A stretch of DNA of 64,000 bases from Membranipora membranacea. Taxonomy: Eukaryota > Bryozoa > Gymnolaemata > Cheilostomatida > Membraniporidae. The notes beneath the pieces were generated by a model, which saw nothing but the letters and a program-made list of their open reading frames with translations, searched no databases and had not been told where the DNA came from. Where the stretch lies: assembly GCA_914767715.1 (NCBI GenBank), contig OU612065.1, positions 22,320,001 through 22,384,000 of the forward strand, in the 5' to 3' direction. The position numbers and the translations under genes are program-made. Positions 63,707 to 64,000 of this stretch are shown here, piece by piece (the stretch's first letter is position 1; every line of letters begins with the position of its first letter).

Positions 63707-64000
63707 GTAAGATTGGGTCATGTATTGTTTCTACCACCAGCATCAAAGATATATATTATGCCATATCATATCAATCCAGCATTCGTTTTGATTTGAATTT
63801 AAGATAATATTATAAAGTAATGGCGTTGATTGGTGTGGGCTATGAAGATAAAGACTATAAACACATGTTCTAGACAATGTGAACCTACCTAGCATGACTT
63901 CAGGCAGTAAAGCTATTGATGAATTTCAGTTATGAGATCAAAAGATTGTCGAAACCTTGACAGAGCGTCAATTGCTCCTTTTCATATTTCCTCTCTTATC

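Noticed and set aside
1-64000. CRISPR array, operons, rRNA, prokaryotic phage or plasmid features
   Set aside because: Nothing of the kind; the window is intron-rich animal DNA.

Overview
The window is nuclear DNA of an animal. Its genes are split into many short exons with ordinary GT/AG junctions, it is AT-rich, and it is full of small transposon relics. A protein 4.1 homologue, a MFSD13A/TMEM180-like transporter, a USF3-like bHLH factor, CAP plus ShKT secreted proteins and a LINE whose ORF1 carries a PHD finger together suggest an invertebrate deuterostome (hemichordate, amphioxus or echinoderm). A hemichordate is my guess, not something the sequence proves. All exon structures below were joined by hand from splice signals, frame and family similarity; every complete model sums to a multiple of three.

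Layout. (1) 0.5-16.2 kb: a tandem pair of secreted CAP-superfamily genes, CAP1 (506-5719, eight coding exons, intact) and CAP2 (11923 onward). CAP2 has changed: one donor moved by 4 bases, the donor after exon 5 is lost, and exon 6 has an in-frame stop. The predicted product ends straight after the CAP domain, although exons 7 and 8 stay open. (2) 6.9-11.0 kb, between the two: a tandem array of 0.5-0.7 kb units, each with a minus-strand tRNA-Gln(TTG) gene. Four copies are identical and look functional; two are decayed. (3) 18.2-32.8 kb: a protein 4.1/coracle homologue, 14 coding exons, 848 aa, with FERM, FERM-adjacent and C-terminal domains. (4) 34.8-37.3 kb, minus strand: a MFSD13A-like membrane protein, four coding exons, 464 aa, convergent with the 4.1 gene. 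(5) 41.0-55.2 kb: a large bHLH-leucine-zipper protein resembling USF3, 12 coding exons, 1889 aa, with a 3.6 kb Q/N/P-rich last exon; it is divergent from the transporter. (6) 56.7-63.7 kb and beyond: a partial plus-strand gene reaching the start of an RRM. Its first intron seen here holds a full-length antisense LINE with intact ORF1 and ORF2.

The genes are unrelated neighbours apart from the CAP pair and the tRNA array, both products of local duplication. Between and inside genes I find a hAT-like element with an exact 8-bp target duplication, four copies of a roughly 110-bp inverted-repeat element, four copies of a short foldback family with CTTGTCAAGACAGGCT ends, a 248-bp inverted-repeat element, two directly repeated tRNA-derived SINEs, and several near-perfect hairpins.
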